From Nitrosarchaeum sp. (GTDB lineage Archaea; Thermoproteota; Nitrososphaeria; Nitrososphaerales; Nitrosopumilaceae), in NCBI GenBank assembly GCA_021414365.1, contig JAIOOR010000003.1, positions 47,014 through 111,013 of the forward strand: a DNA stretch of 64,000 nucleotides. The letters run 5' to 3'. Positions 38,201 through 45,887 of this stretch are shown in pieces (position 1 is the first letter of the stretch; each line of letters begins with the position of its first letter). The position numbers and the translations under genes were made by a program. The notes beneath the pieces are model-generated. The model saw nothing but the letters and a program-made list of their open reading frames with translations, was not told the origin of the DNA and searched no databases.

Positions 38201-38423
38201 TAACACAAAACGGTGGTCTTCTATTTCAGATTCTGAATTTGTCGATGTGGTAAACCAATTAACTAAAGACAAAATCATAGTGTCTCCAAAGACAAGTACA
38301 ACAAATGATAAAATAATCCCAAGCTGGGTCAAAAATATTGCAATATGGTGGTCTAATCACCAAATTTCAGATGATGACTTTATAAAATCGATCCAATACA
38401 TGGTCAAAAAAGGTATTATTTGA
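35259..38423 (+). CDS. Large secreted beta-rich surface protein (about 1,054 aa)
   Basis: The start is set at ATG 35259 (MMHRKSVF); the track uses TTG 35250. A signal peptide ends near EASS. The body is Ser/Asn/Thr-rich with repeated Ig-like units: segments of the type LTLNDPD, GNTFSQIVTLVENGPNSGIFES and GFTLVETGSNTGVFQGSF recur, each ending in a GxFxGSF-like strand. Near residue 900 there is an MG2-like domain (KGIPLTITLTRPDG). The last 85 residues hold two copies of an IPxWxKxxxxWWS helical module also seen in the 48139 gene. No transmembrane anchor is visible. Surface or S-layer-associated location is inferred. Confidence 0.8.
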   Translation: MMHRKSVFLLILALPMFLIPVIQAEASSNPNLFVSAENSQFNNHFSGSMVIEVVIRDPNLHDTDQGKGEPDVTLNGKSLRMIQSGDGNWYAYFANVDKAKTADSTQSSTSGKGLDFGVFCSRDTPSSVFGISLSETDGFAVPKNTPSSTNGEESFDQCTGSPTGSNLNNVVRHARSINTNSNVPSGQIGLDSNAWPLIQLFSFGSNVKIQYNAGGNPQSVTLQYDDSANISLNLDKSEYPQNSEVFLTLNDFQLNQDPTAEDSWTFNISSPLAIFYQAYDTSGSDSANGNAGLVNLVPSLSNLGFKNNGKLTIDLGNIMKLKSNNKQSGTTVSDGSGNTFSQIVTLVENGPNSGIFESADNGDKSTISILDNAPRGQTGKIEYNNQATSVLTGSFTSSISINQPALTVGDGSKSLEPGTKFPVTLFDPDQNINSGIREHLDVFRDTSLVPTLKIGNPITLGKASDVKYYTSSTLLTPAFTLNSSIPDKNSERLFIDTNAITANFKQISMNLGISASALQSSLIDSSRPNTSGTNWLNYDLRSFEKDFGITDFTTTSITLSFGTLGSSPITIIHSGDLSSSQGLIQLADSDVQQLSTKNGNVYLVVNFGFAMGSISAEKNKQPIIIDLFSFGLNNNNDVSNGIYRFELEETSDNSSTFVGSIEYTVFNQLNISDPTFIKTMRPIDNDVKFIISNRLINENAVAISYSDLDKVGVTTTTSTKSTLSTNSGIMSSDSTSYRFGQPVTITLKDPDLNLNNDAVDIYLVNNDPNSSNIDTVGSGDNILLEVLIKDIRYKRCTINGIEYGGLASTGFTLVETGSNTGVFQGSFKMPSQICDKSGMSLISSAGGSLDAKYHDARDASGNANIFSLLGNKSTSQYSTMPQLSANKITIPSSGNSEDIILSGSITNYKKGIPLTITLTRPDGVVQNFVAVLTANGNYRAAFSITQNSLPGVYKIQLSHNGVNVGQVSFTATQNIPDWIKNNTKRWSSISDSEFVDVVNQLTKDKIIVSPKTSTTNDKIIPSWVKNIAIWWSNHQISDDDFIKSIQYMVKKGII

Positions 38424-38483
38424 ATATGAACAGGTCAATTTTTCTTTCATTGAATACATAAATACCCTCAAGCCTGATTCCAA

Positions 38484-39548
38484 ATGAAAATGAAACTTGT
38501 GTGGTTTATGTTGTTGTTACTGGTATCTTTAACATCTTATGGATTTGTTGGTTTTGCACATGCTGTAACTGCAGCTGATTGTGCAGATGGTCAATTATTT
38601 GTAAATGGTACATGTGCTGACACAGGCTGTGGAGCAAATGAAGTTTATCAAAATAATCAATGTATCCCTATTACTATTACTTTGAAAAATGATCTGAATT
38701 TACAAACTGATAAAACACTTTATGCTCAAGGAGGTATAGTCTCCGTTACAGGTTTAGTCAAAAATATTGAAAATCTTACTCCTGGTGATGTCTCGGTAAT
38801 TGTTCGAGCTCCAGATAATAATATTGTCACAATATCTCAAATCCATCCTAATGACGATGGTTCTTTTCAAATGAGCTTTAAAGCAGATGGCCCACAATTC
38901 AAAACAGCTGGTGACTATACTATCCATGCAGTATTTTCTGGAATAAAATCTGATATCACATTTAAATTCACAGGTGGTACTGGCGCAATTGTATCTGGTG
39001 GTACCCCACAACCAACACCAAAACCAACCCCAGAACCAAAACCAACCCCAGAACCAGAACCAACCCCAGAACCAGAACCAATCCCAGAACCACCACCAAC
39101 TTGTGGTGCAGGAACTGAATTGGTAAATGGTATATGTCAAGTAGTTAAAACGGAAAAACCAAAGGGCGGTGGATGCTTAATTGCAACTGCTGCATATGGT
39201 ACAGAGTTGGCTCCTCAAGTGCAATTCCTTAGAGAAGTAAGAGACAATACTGTAATGAGTACTTCAGCTGGAATGGCATTCATGAGCGGTTTCAATCAAT
39301 TCTACTATTCATTCTCCCCAACAATCGCTGATATGGAAAGAGAAAATCCAATGTTCCAAGAAGCTGTAAGAGCTTTTATCACTCCAATGATTTCTACACT
39401 TTCTATTATGACATTGGCTGAAAATGGTTCTGATGCTCAAGTGTTAGGATTGGGAATATCTGTAATTGTCTTAAACTTGGGAATGTATATCGCAGCACCT
39501 ACAGTAATTGGATTCAAAGTTCATAAACATTTGAAATCTAGAAAATAA
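38484..39548 (+). CDS. Secreted protein with proline repeats and CFI-box-like C-terminus
   Basis: 354 aa. A signal peptide (VWFMLLLLVSLTSYGFVGFAHA) is followed by a Cys-rich segment, an Ig-like domain (about residues 70-160: VSVTGLVKNIENLTPGDVSVIVRAPDN) and a PTPEPEP-type proline/glutamate spacer. Another Cys pair (CGAGTELVNGIC) precedes the block GGGCLIATAAYGTELAPQVQ, the CFI-box motif of a known putative C-terminal sorting domain, plus two hydrophobic helices. It is probably processed and anchored at the cell surface. A TATA-like tacataaata lies about 28 bp upstream of the ATG. Confidence 0.8.
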   Translation: MKMKLVWFMLLLLVSLTSYGFVGFAHAVTAADCADGQLFVNGTCADTGCGANEVYQNNQCIPITITLKNDLNLQTDKTLYAQGGIVSVTGLVKNIENLTPGDVSVIVRAPDNNIVTISQIHPNDDGSFQMSFKADGPQFKTAGDYTIHAVFSGIKSDITFKFTGGTGAIVSGGTPQPTPKPTPEPKPTPEPEPTPEPEPIPEPPPTCGAGTELVNGICQVVKTEKPKGGGCLIATAAYGTELAPQVQFLREVRDNTVMSTSAGMAFMSGFNQFYYSFSPTIADMERENPMFQEAVRAFITPMISTLSIMTLAENGSDAQVLGLGISVIVLNLGMYIAAPTVIGFKVHKHLKSRK

Positions 39549-39652
39549 CTCGTAATTTTTATAATAATTAATACAAATTCTAATTAAACGACAAAACGTT
39601 CTCAACGTTTTTTATCTGGTATTTGAAACAAATTATCGCTCGGTAAAGAAAC

Positions 39653-40303
39653 ATGAAAAACAATTCGAAATTAATTCTATTTGGTTTCATCTTACTATTC
39701 ATTTTATTACCAAATAATGTATTTGCACAAGAATCTGATACAGATGGTGACGGCATCTCTGATTCTACTGATTCTTGTCCAACTGAACCTGAAACCATTA
39801 ACGGATTCCAAGACACAGACGGTTGTCCTGATGTAGTTCCACCATCTGATACAGATGGTGACGGCATCTCTGATTCTACTGATTCTTGTCCAACTCAACC
39901 TGAAACCGTTAATGGATTTGAGGATCTTGACGGTTGTCCTGATGCCCTAGCCCCAAAAGATTCAGATCATGATGGCATCATGGATGATTTTGATTCTTGT
40001 CCAACTCAACCTGAAACAATAAACAATTATCAAGACACAGACGGTTGTCCTGATGTAGCTCAACCAACTGATATTGATAGTGACGGAATTCCAGATTCAA
40101 TTGATTCTTGTCCTACTCAAGCTGAAACCATTAACGGATTCCAAGACACAGACGGTTGTCCTGATGTAGTTACTGGAATTGATACATCAAAATCAGAACC
40201 TGAGCAAAATAACTCCCTCTTGCAATGGACAGCTGTCATTGCTTCTGCCATTACCGCTGTAGGAGCTATAAGTGCTGCAAAACTCCGAAAATCTTCTTCT
40301 TGA
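39653..40303 (+). CDS. Secreted TSP3-repeat (calcium-binding) protein
   Basis: 216 aa. A signal peptide ends at VFAQ. Four to five thrombospondin type 3 repeats follow, of the form DTDGDGISDSTDSCP-TQPET-INGFQDTDGCPD, with aspartates spaced to bind calcium and Cys pairs to lock loops. A single C-terminal helix (LLQWTAVIASAITAVGAI) and a basic KLRKSS tail anchor it to the membrane. The repeats are also nearly identical at DNA level, so recombination between them is possible. Confidence 0.88.
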   Translation: MKNNSKLILFGFILLFILLPNNVFAQESDTDGDGISDSTDSCPTEPETINGFQDTDGCPDVVPPSDTDGDGISDSTDSCPTQPETVNGFEDLDGCPDALAPKDSDHDGIMDDFDSCPTQPETINNYQDTDGCPDVAQPTDIDSDGIPDSIDSCPTQAETINGFQDTDGCPDVVTGIDTSKSEPEQNNSLLQWTAVIASAITAVGAISAAKLRKSSS

Positions 40304-40629
40304 TCTTTTACTTTTTTGTGGTTTTTTTTGTATTTGCTAACCTCTATTACTTAACCAAACATTTAATGCTGAAAATTCTTTTTATGAAAATAATTGGTTT
40401 GCACGCCAAGAATTGTTGAGTGAAAATTGGCTAGGCACGAATTTACATTATTTTCCATCAATCAATTTTTCTATGTATATCGAAAATTATTATAACAAAA
40501 AGAATTTTTTTCAAAAAATAGTTTCATTATCTTCATGCATTGACTTATCGCATCAACACTAAATGCGTAATTACAAAAAATTTGAAATGTTAAATTTGGG
40601 AGTTAAAAAATGGAAAAAGATTCAAAAAA
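40304..40629. other. Intergenic stretch without a supported gene
   Basis: 326 bp of AT-rich DNA between the TSP3 gene and the convergent secreted-protein gene. The track ORF 40225-40419 is a shadow running out of the TSP3 gene. The only notable item is the 14-mer GGTTTGCACGCCAA at 40396-40409, which recurs at the very end of the window. Confidence 0.5.
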
Positions 40630-41109
40630 TTAGAATCTTGGAATTGCGAATCCTAGTGTTTGGAAGATTTCCATTAATCTTTCAATTGATTGATCTCTGT
40701 TTGGGTTTTTTGAGAGATTTGAAATTATGCTTTGAGCTTCATTGAGTGCATCCGTTTTTGTTATTAGTGTCGCACCAAGTGTTTTACCCTCTTTTGCTTT
40801 CATTACTGCACCATAGTAAGAACACTCTCCTTTTGGAATTACTTGATTAACTCCAAGAGTTACTTTTTCTACGTCTGATTTTAGATCAATCATTGAGACT
40901 GCTAGAGCATAATCTGTTGCACATGCCTTTACAATATAGCTCCAGTAAGGAGAACCTATTTTGTATTGTTTTACAAGTGTCTTAGTTAGATATTTGCTAA
41001 CAGAACCATCATTACCTGCATAAGTTTGAGCTTCACTGGTATGTAATGGGGCTAAGATCAATGAACCTACTAGTGCACTAAATGTAAAGAAAATTATTTT
41101 TTTATTCAT
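40630..41109 (-). CDS. Secreted protein of unknown function (159 aa)
   Basis: A clear signal peptide (MNKKIIFFTFSALVGSLILAPLHTSEA) is followed by a helical domain with two Cys (KACATDY and GECSYYG). The function is not recognised. The start is well supported: a perfect Shine-Dalgarno sequence, AAGGAGGTGA, lies 5 bp upstream inside the end of the preceding zinc-ribbon gene, and the two genes overlap by an ATGA. It is therefore the second gene of a two-gene operon driven by the GGCATGCCACAA element at 41473-41484. Confidence 0.7.
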   Translation of the reverse strand: MNKKIIFFTFSALVGSLILAPLHTSEAQTYAGNDGSVSKYLTKTLVKQYKIGSPYWSYIVKACATDYALAVSMIDLKSDVEKVTLGVNQVIPKGECSYYGAVMKAKEGKTLGATLITKTDALNEAQSIISNLSKNPNRDQSIERLMEIFQTLGFAIPRF

Positions 41110-41429
41110 AAATTCACCTCCTTGGTTTTTTGACGAGTGTAACGTATGCCTTTTGCAAAAAAAATCAAAGTACTACAAGATAAATGAGTACCTGTGATGA
41201 TGTGTCTCTGGCAATGAAGACATTCCCTCATCGTTGCTCTTTTACACACTACACATACAGCGATAGGGGTCAGAGGACCATCACAGTTTTCACACGCATA
41301 CAAAAAATTGCATGGAAAATTTGAAGAGACAATATCCTGTTGCCTGATTTCTGCTCGGGATGATAAAAAGTCAGGAGAATTGGGACTCTTTGAAAGAAGG
41401 CTTTGGTTTTGCTCTTCGGTATTACTCAT
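41106..41429 (-). CDS. Small Cys-rich zinc-ribbon-like protein (107 aa)
   Basis: The N-terminal 45 residues are disordered (Ser/Asn/Gln-rich). The remainder has three paired Cys motifs: CENCDGPLTPIAVCVVCKRA, ECLHCQRHI and a final Cys in THLSC. The layout is close to the 62-aa gene at 51250-51438 (C..CG..L..C..CK.A..FFC.NCG..IHSQC), so the two are probably paralogues. The ATG is 55 nt behind the first G of a GGCATGCCACAA element, fitting a leaderless mRNA. It is coupled to the secreted protein gene downstream. Confidence 0.65.
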   Translation of the reverse strand: MSNTEEQNQSLLSKSPNSPDFLSSRAEIRQQDIVSSNFPCNFLYACENCDGPLTPIAVCVVCKRATMRECLHCQRHIITGTHLSCSTLIFFAKGIRYTRQKTKEVNL

Positions 41430-41472
41430 TGAATTGTATTTTACAGTTTGATATTAGGGAATAACTTATCGT

Positions 41473-41484
41473 TTGTGGCATGCC
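41473..41484 (-). promoter_or_regulatory. GGCATGCCACAA element, copy a
   Basis: Minus-strand GGCATGCCACAA, with the first G 55 nt from the ATG of the 41106-41429 gene. It lies between that gene and the divergent Cache kinase gene (41495), so a bound factor could affect both. Confidence 0.7.
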
Positions 41485-41494
41485 TTAATTTCAA

Positions 41495-43447
41495 TTGATT
41501 TTAAAACAGTTTAAATCATTGAGTGACTGCTTTGTTGTGAATTCATTGAAGTTATCCACCACATTAATTATTGGAACATTTGTAATCTTTCTAATTTTTG
41601 GAATTTATGGATATTATTCATTTTCGATTTCCATTCAAGAAGTCAATAAATTACTTGCATCAAGGAATGAAGGATTTGCATTCAACATGATGCAGGATCT
41701 TGATGAGCATATTGATAAAAGAATTGGGGATTTTAGGCAGATAACTCAATTATCAGTTGTTCAAGATTCATTAAAAACATCAAATGAAAAATTTTCTCAG
41801 ATTACAGACGTACAAAAAGTAATTGAACAACAAGATATAATTAACAAAGAGAAAAATCAACCGTTTATTCCATCCAGTGATGTTGAGCTTACATCAGAGC
41901 TAACTGATTTAATAAATTTATATAGAACAGAATATGACTATGATGTCATTTCTGAGTTATACATTACAAATGCATATGGTGCAAATGTTGCAATTGGTTC
42001 TGGAACTTCTGATTACAGACACGATGATGAGACATGGTGGCAAGAAACAAAATCAAATGGAGTGTACATTGGAGATATTGAATTTAATAAAAAATACAAC
42101 AACTATGCAACAACAATTGGTCTGAGAATTAATGATGAGGATGGAAATTTTCTTGGAATCCTCAGTGTTACTTTGACACTAAATGATTTGATTCATGAAT
42201 TTATCAATGATGCAGAAATTATCAGTATACAAAACCGATCTATTCTTTTAATAAACGAAAAAGGGCAAATAATTTACTTTAACGGCATTCAGGATTTCAA
42301 AGATTTACAACCTGTACCATATTTTGAAAAGATTCAATCCTTGAAAGACGTTGGGACAATAGATATTTCCAGTAACACTGATGAGCTAAGATTGATTTCA
42401 TACTCAAAATCCACTGGGTATAAGCAGTTTGAGGGTTTTGGGTGGACTGCAATAGTAGATCAAACAAGTTCTTCTTTTACTGAGGAATTCATTGATCTAA
42501 AAAATTCATTCCTAGTGATATCTGCTTTGGGAATGACATCCTCAGTAATAATTGGCCTTGTAATGTCGTATTTTATTTCACGACCTTTGCGTTCATTGAG
42601 TCAAATGGCAAAGCAGTTCTCAGTAGGAGAATTTAATTCAAAATTCAAGGACTCAAAAATATCTGAAATCAACATGATTGGCAAATCATTTGACCAAATG
42701 GGAGAATCTTTAAAAAAATTAATTGAAACAGAAAAAAAATTAGCTGAATCTCATGTCAAGATGAAAAACGAACGCCTAGGGGCAATAGGACAGCTTTCTG
42801 CAAGCATGGCACATGATCTGAAAAATCCTCTTGCAACAATTAGAACATCGTCAGCTATAATTCAAAAATTTGGAGACAATAAAGATCCTGAAGTTAAAAA
42901 AGCAATACAAAGAATGAACAGAGCAATATTTCGAATGTCTCACCAGATTGATGACGTACTTAATTTTGTAAGAATGACTCCATTGACTGTGTCTGAAAAA
43001 AAATTATCTGATATCCTCAATAACTCCATTGATTCTCTAGAAATTCCAAAGAACATAAAATTGGAAATCAAAGATTCTGATTTTATCATTTCTTGTGATT
43101 ACAAAAAAATGGAAACTGTATTTTCAAATATTATATTAAATGCTATTCAGGCAATTGGAGATTCGGCTGGAAGTATTCTTATAATATCAAGATCAATCAA
43201 TGGAGAAATCGAGATAAAAATTTCTGATTCTGGCCCAGAGGTAACACAAGAAATTCTAGAAAAAATATTTGAGCCACTTTTTACTACGAAACAAAAGGGA
43301 ACTGGACTGGGATTATCGTCTTGTAAAAACATTATAGAGCAACACGGTGGAAGCATCTCTGTTCAAAACAATCCCACCACTTTTACTATAATTCTTCCAA
43401 AAAAGGACAATAAAACAGTAAGAGATTTTAACGAAAAATCAGAGTAA
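41495..43447 (+). CDS. Sensor histidine kinase with extracytoplasmic Cache domain
   Basis: 650 aa. The layout is: a membrane helix (about 20-42), an extracytoplasmic double-Cache-like sensor (about 45-340, with the typical ETWWQETKSNGVYIGDI block), a second helix (about 343-365), HAMP (366-420) and HisKA with the phospho-acceptor in SMAHDLKNPLATI (about 447). The HATPase domain follows, with the N box (NIILNAIQAIG), G1 (DSGPE) and G2 (GTGLGLSSCKNI). The start is uncertain; the track uses TTG 41495, and GTG 41537 is an alternative. It is followed after 6 bp by a receiver protein gene, its likely partner. The Cache sensor probably binds a small molecule, such as an organic acid or amino acid. 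Confidence 0.9.
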   Translation: MILKQFKSLSDCFVVNSLKLSTTLIIGTFVIFLIFGIYGYYSFSISIQEVNKLLASRNEGFAFNMMQDLDEHIDKRIGDFRQITQLSVVQDSLKTSNEKFSQITDVQKVIEQQDIINKEKNQPFIPSSDVELTSELTDLINLYRTEYDYDVISELYITNAYGANVAIGSGTSDYRHDDETWWQETKSNGVYIGDIEFNKKYNNYATTIGLRINDEDGNFLGILSVTLTLNDLIHEFINDAEIISIQNRSILLINEKGQIIYFNGIQDFKDLQPVPYFEKIQSLKDVGTIDISSNTDELRLISYSKSTGYKQFEGFGWTAIVDQTSSSFTEEFIDLKNSFLVISALGMTSSVIIGLVMSYFISRPLRSLSQMAKQFSVGEFNSKFKDSKISEINMIGKSFDQMGESLKKLIETEKKLAESHVKMKNERLGAIGQLSASMAHDLKNPLATIRTSSAIIQKFGDNKDPEVKKAIQRMNRAIFRMSHQIDDVLNFVRMTPLTVSEKKLSDILNNSIDSLEIPKNIKLEIKDSDFIISCDYKKMETVFSNIILNAIQAIGDSAGSILIISRSINGEIEIKISDSGPEVTQEILEKIFEPLFTTKQKGTGLGLSSCKNIIEQHGGSISVQNNPTTFTIILPKKDNKTVRDFNEKSE

Positions 43448-43453
43448 TTTGTA

Positions 43454-43819
43454 TTGAGTCAGAAAAAGGTCATTCTTATTGTTGATGACGATGTAGATCT
43501 TTTGGAAAATACCTCGTTTTTAATCAAAAGCAGTGGGTATGATGTGGTAATGGCTCAAAATGGTGTTGAGGCAGTTCAAAAATACAAAGAAACAAGCCCA
43601 AATCTAGTCTTAATGGATGTGAGAATGCCAATTCTTGATGGATATGATGCGTTTTTTAAAATAAAGCAATTTGATCAAAATGCCAAAGTCATTTTAATTA
43701 CAGCTTATGCTCATGATGAAAAAAAACACATCAAGGCAAAAAGCCTCAATCTAATTGATACAATTTCAAAGCCATACACAATTGAGCAGCTAGAAGATTC
43801 TATCTCAAAGTATAGTTAG
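43454..43819 (+). CDS. Stand-alone response-regulator receiver protein
   Basis: 121 aa with only a receiver domain. The acidic pair is in VDDDVD, the phospho-acceptor Asp in LVLMDVRMP (about residue 53), the Thr/Ser switch in LITAYA and the conserved Lys in SKPY. The start is TTG 43454. No output domain is present, so it must signal by protein contact, like CheY or Spo0F. It pairs with the Cache kinase upstream. Confidence 0.92.
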   Translation: MSQKKVILIVDDDVDLLENTSFLIKSSGYDVVMAQNGVEAVQKYKETSPNLVLMDVRMPILDGYDAFFKIKQFDQNAKVILITAYAHDEKKHIKAKSLNLIDTISKPYTIEQLEDSISKYS

Positions 43820-44664
43820 GATTTTAGCTTCTTTATCTGCTTGAATCTGTTTGTATAAAACGATATTGCTTCATCGACAAACCTGTAATACCATTTTTTC
43901 AAGCCAGGATCATTATCGAGTAATTTTTTCCATCTTTTTGATTTATCATTAGTTGATCTCTTTGAAGATATCAGAAGATTTGTGTAAAACCAATATGATA
44001 TCTGGTCTGCAAGATCTTCTTCATTTATCTGCTCAAAGTTACTTTGATATTTTACATTAAGATATGTCATCAATTCATAAATTGGCAAGGCTGTAATATT
44101 TGAGATCTGAATATTATCCATAAACATTCCAGATGCTAGCGTCTTTAGTCTGTCTGTATCATTACCAATAGTTGATTTTAGATATGTCCATCTACCAAAA
44201 ATTTGTGGCAATACATCTGAATATTTTTCTGCCATTTTTTCAATTTCTTTTTCTGAGAGATTGAGCACGTCAAGGCAATACAATATTCCGTGGAGTGATA
44301 ATCTGTAAATATCAGCTGGAGCCTTTTGTAGACTTTTTCCGTCCTTTACTACCAATCCCACATCAAGCAAACCCATAGTGTGTTTTCCCCTTGCCATTCT
44401 TCCTACTAGTAATCTTCTGTAATCTTTTTCTTGAGTTCTAATGTTTGAAGTATCTGAGAGATGTGTTTTTGCCATTCCCCAAGTTGTTAGTCTGCCGTTA
44501 ACTGCAAGTATCTCTAGTAATTTTTGGATATTTTCATGATGTTTTGGTCCTGCCCGATTTCTGTACGAGTATTGTCCAAAGATTTTCTGAGCTGTTGGTC
44601 GTGTATACTGCTTATATGCTAAAAGATTCCCATACACTGCACCCTGTTCTTTTACCGATGGCAT
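43816..44664 (-). CDS. Hypothetical protein, possible winged-helix DNA-binding protein
   Basis: 282 aa, basic N-terminal half, all-alpha in appearance. The segment HENIQKLLEILAVNGRLTTWGMAKTHLSDTSNIRTQEKDYRRLLVGRM (about residues 40-90) has the pattern of a winged HTH; the rest is helical and Tyr/Trp-rich. I do not recognise the family. Its ATG lies exactly inside the palindrome GGCATGCC of element b, so anything bound there would cover its start. This makes it a candidate for an autoregulated factor of the local regulon; that is inference only. Confidence 0.6.
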   Translation of the reverse strand: MPSVKEQGAVYGNLLAYKQYTRPTAQKIFGQYSYRNRAGPKHHENIQKLLEILAVNGRLTTWGMAKTHLSDTSNIRTQEKDYRRLLVGRMARGKHTMGLLDVGLVVKDGKSLQKAPADIYRLSLHGILYCLDVLNLSEKEIEKMAEKYSDVLPQIFGRWTYLKSTIGNDTDRLKTLASGMFMDNIQISNITALPIYELMTYLNVKYQSNFEQINEEDLADQISYWFYTNLLISSKRSTNDKSKRWKKLLDNDPGLKKWYYRFVDEAISFYTNRFKQIKKLKS

Positions 44665-44671
44665 GCCACAA
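44660..44671 (+). promoter_or_regulatory. GGCATGCCACAA element, copy b
   Basis: Plus-strand copy with the first G 54 nt from the ATG at 44714. On the other strand it contains the ATG of the 43816-44664 gene. A TATA-like atataataacata lies between the element and 44714. Confidence 0.7.
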
Positions 44672-44713
44672 TCTTATGTTTATCATCATATAATAACATA
44701 CAATATCCAATTT

Positions 44714-44815
44714 ATGCGAAAAACATCGGACATCTTTTTTTTACAATCTATGCCTTATTTTGGAAATATTGGGCACAAAATTGACCTATTTTCAAACTCT
44801 AGGAGGAATCTATGA
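44714..44815 (+). CDS. Putative leader ORF (33 aa)
   Basis: The ATG is 54 nt behind element b, at the position expected for a leaderless transcript. The TGA overlaps the ATG of the next gene (ATGA at 44812-44815), so translation could be coupled. The product is basic with no clear fold. The support is position and overlap, not composition. Confidence 0.4.
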   Translation: MRKTSDIFFLQSMPYFGNIGHKIDLFSNSRRNL

Positions 44816-44952
44816 CTCCTGGTCAGATGGAAGCAAGAAAAAAGAAAATGGCAAAAGCCATGAACACTCCTCCAAACTACATGTCTAAAAAAGCTGTTGC
44901 TGATCAAAAGAAATGGAAAAATATCAAAGACGATGGATTGCCAAGGTATTAA
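44812..44952 (+). CDS. Small Lys-rich protein (46 aa)
   Basis: Too short for the track. A strong Shine-Dalgarno sequence, AGGAGG, at 44801-44806 sits 5 bp before the ATG at 44812. The product is strongly basic and Met-rich (MTPGQMEARKKKMAKAM near the start) and ends in GLPRY. It looks disordered or nucleic-acid binding. It is the second ORF of the unit behind element b. Confidence 0.6.
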   Translation: MTPGQMEARKKKMAKAMNTPPNYMSKKAVADQKKWKNIKDDGLPRY

Positions 44953-45050
44953 AAATTTTGATTAACCATTTGTAAATAAATTAGTGTACAGATTGATAGA
45001 CTTAGAACAATGACTTACTCTAACATCAAAACATTTGTATCTCGTTACTT

Positions 45051-45350
45051 TTATTTTGATATTGCGAATTTTAATATTGATGTAGAATTGGATAAATATT
45101 TTTGATCAATCAAATCTTTTCCTATGAAATTCCAATTTTGATCATGAAATAATTTTAAACAAATATCCATTATTCGATAATGAGGATATCTTTCAAGCAT
45201 TTTCTTTTCACCCATTATTTTGAATTTTTCATACATGTATGTACAACGTATTTCATCTATTTTTTTTACTGATATCTTAGCTAGAGATTCATGCGTGATA
45301 TAATTTGAAAATATCAATATGATCAAAATTAAAATAAGAATTTTTTTCAT
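45051..45350 (-). CDS. Secreted small protein (99 aa)
   Basis: A signal peptide (MKKILILILIILIFSNYITHESLA) is followed by about 75 residues with two Cys (EIRCTYMYEKF and MDICLKLFH) and the helical look of the small secreted proteins common in these archaea. The function is unknown. Its ATG is 6 bp after the stop of a leader ORF behind element c. Confidence 0.65.
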   Translation of the reverse strand: MKKILILILIILIFSNYITHESLAKISVKKIDEIRCTYMYEKFKIMGEKKMLERYPHYRIMDICLKLFHDQNWNFIGKDLIDQKYLSNSTSILKFAISK

Positions 45351-45356
45351 ATCAAT

Positions 45357-45452
45357 TCAGAACAGAGTATTCTTTATCTGAAAAATAGTGAATGCTTGTT
45401 TGTTTTTATTGAAAACTATTTGATTTATGCTTACTTTTACCATTAGACCCAT
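45357..45452 (-). CDS. Putative leader ORF (31 aa)
   Basis: The ATG at 45450-45452 is 54 nt behind element c and the stop is 6 bp before the 45350 start. The arrangement copies that of the 44714 leader ORF. The product (MGLMVKVSINQIVF at the start) has no recognisable fold. Confidence 0.35.
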   Translation of the reverse strand: MGLMVKVSINQIVFNKNKQAFTIFQIKNTLF

Positions 45453-45494
45453 ACGTCAAAAATCTAAAATTGTTATATAATAATAGGTGAGAAT

Positions 45495-45506
45495 TTGTGG
45501 CATGCC
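45495..45506 (-). promoter_or_regulatory. GGCATGCCACAA element, copy c
   Basis: Minus-strand copy with the first G 54 nt from the leader ORF ATG at 45452. An AT-rich box (tattattatata) lies between the element and the start. Confidence 0.68.
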
Positions 45507-45602
45507 ATGCGTTCATTTGTATTGCTTTTGAATTCTTTTACTAAATACATGTCTTGGTTCTTTGCTGTTTTTCACAGAAAATCTGATTGACATGATAGAT
45601 AT

Positions 45603-45776
45603 CTAGTAATCATCCTCAAAAAATACCCATGATAGTCCTACCATGTCCATAGCAGAAGTGTTTTGCCTTGAGATTATCTCTAAGTATAGTTTTTCATCCT
45701 CTTTTACTGGGATACTGTCAACCAGAATTTTTGTAGCCTCGGAGTGGCTGTTTCTAACATATTGAATTTGTTGCAT
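45603..45776 (-). CDS. SKILVDSIPV-module small protein A (57 aa)
   Basis: The track ORF starts at 45836, inside the regulatory element; the more likely start is ATG 45776 (MQQIQ), 58 nt behind element d. The product carries the module TKILVDSIPVKEDEKL, shared with the 47318 and 49250 genes, and ends with DMVGLSWVFFEDDY, close to LIGLTWVLFDKGDEI of the 49250 protein. It is acidic and cytosolic with no Cys. The function is unknown. Confidence 0.6.
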   Translation of the reverse strand: MQQIQYVRNSHSEATKILVDSIPVKEDEKLYLEIISRQNTSAMDMVGLSWVFFEDDY

Positions 45777-45822
45777 TTTCAAAATTATTAGGGTATAGAG
45801 ATATTTGTCAATAGTTTCATGT

Positions 45823-45834
45823 TTGTGGCATGCC
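45823..45834 (-). promoter_or_regulatory. GGCATGCCACAA element, copy d
   Basis: Minus-strand copy with the first G 58 nt from ATG 45776, the longest spacing of the seven. A TTG six bases earlier would give 52 nt. Confidence 0.68.
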
Positions 45835-45887
45835 ATCTAGATAAATGGCGTTTTCAAAATCATGAAATACTGGAATTTAGATCTGAT

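Noticed and set aside
38754-39140. Trp/Phe-repeat ORF on the minus strand
   Set aside because: It is the antisense shadow of the PTPEPEP repeat codons of the 38484 gene.
39580-39898. Minus-strand ORFs with PSVSDGG repeats
   Set aside because: They are shadows of the TSP3 repeats and lack a promoter or start site.
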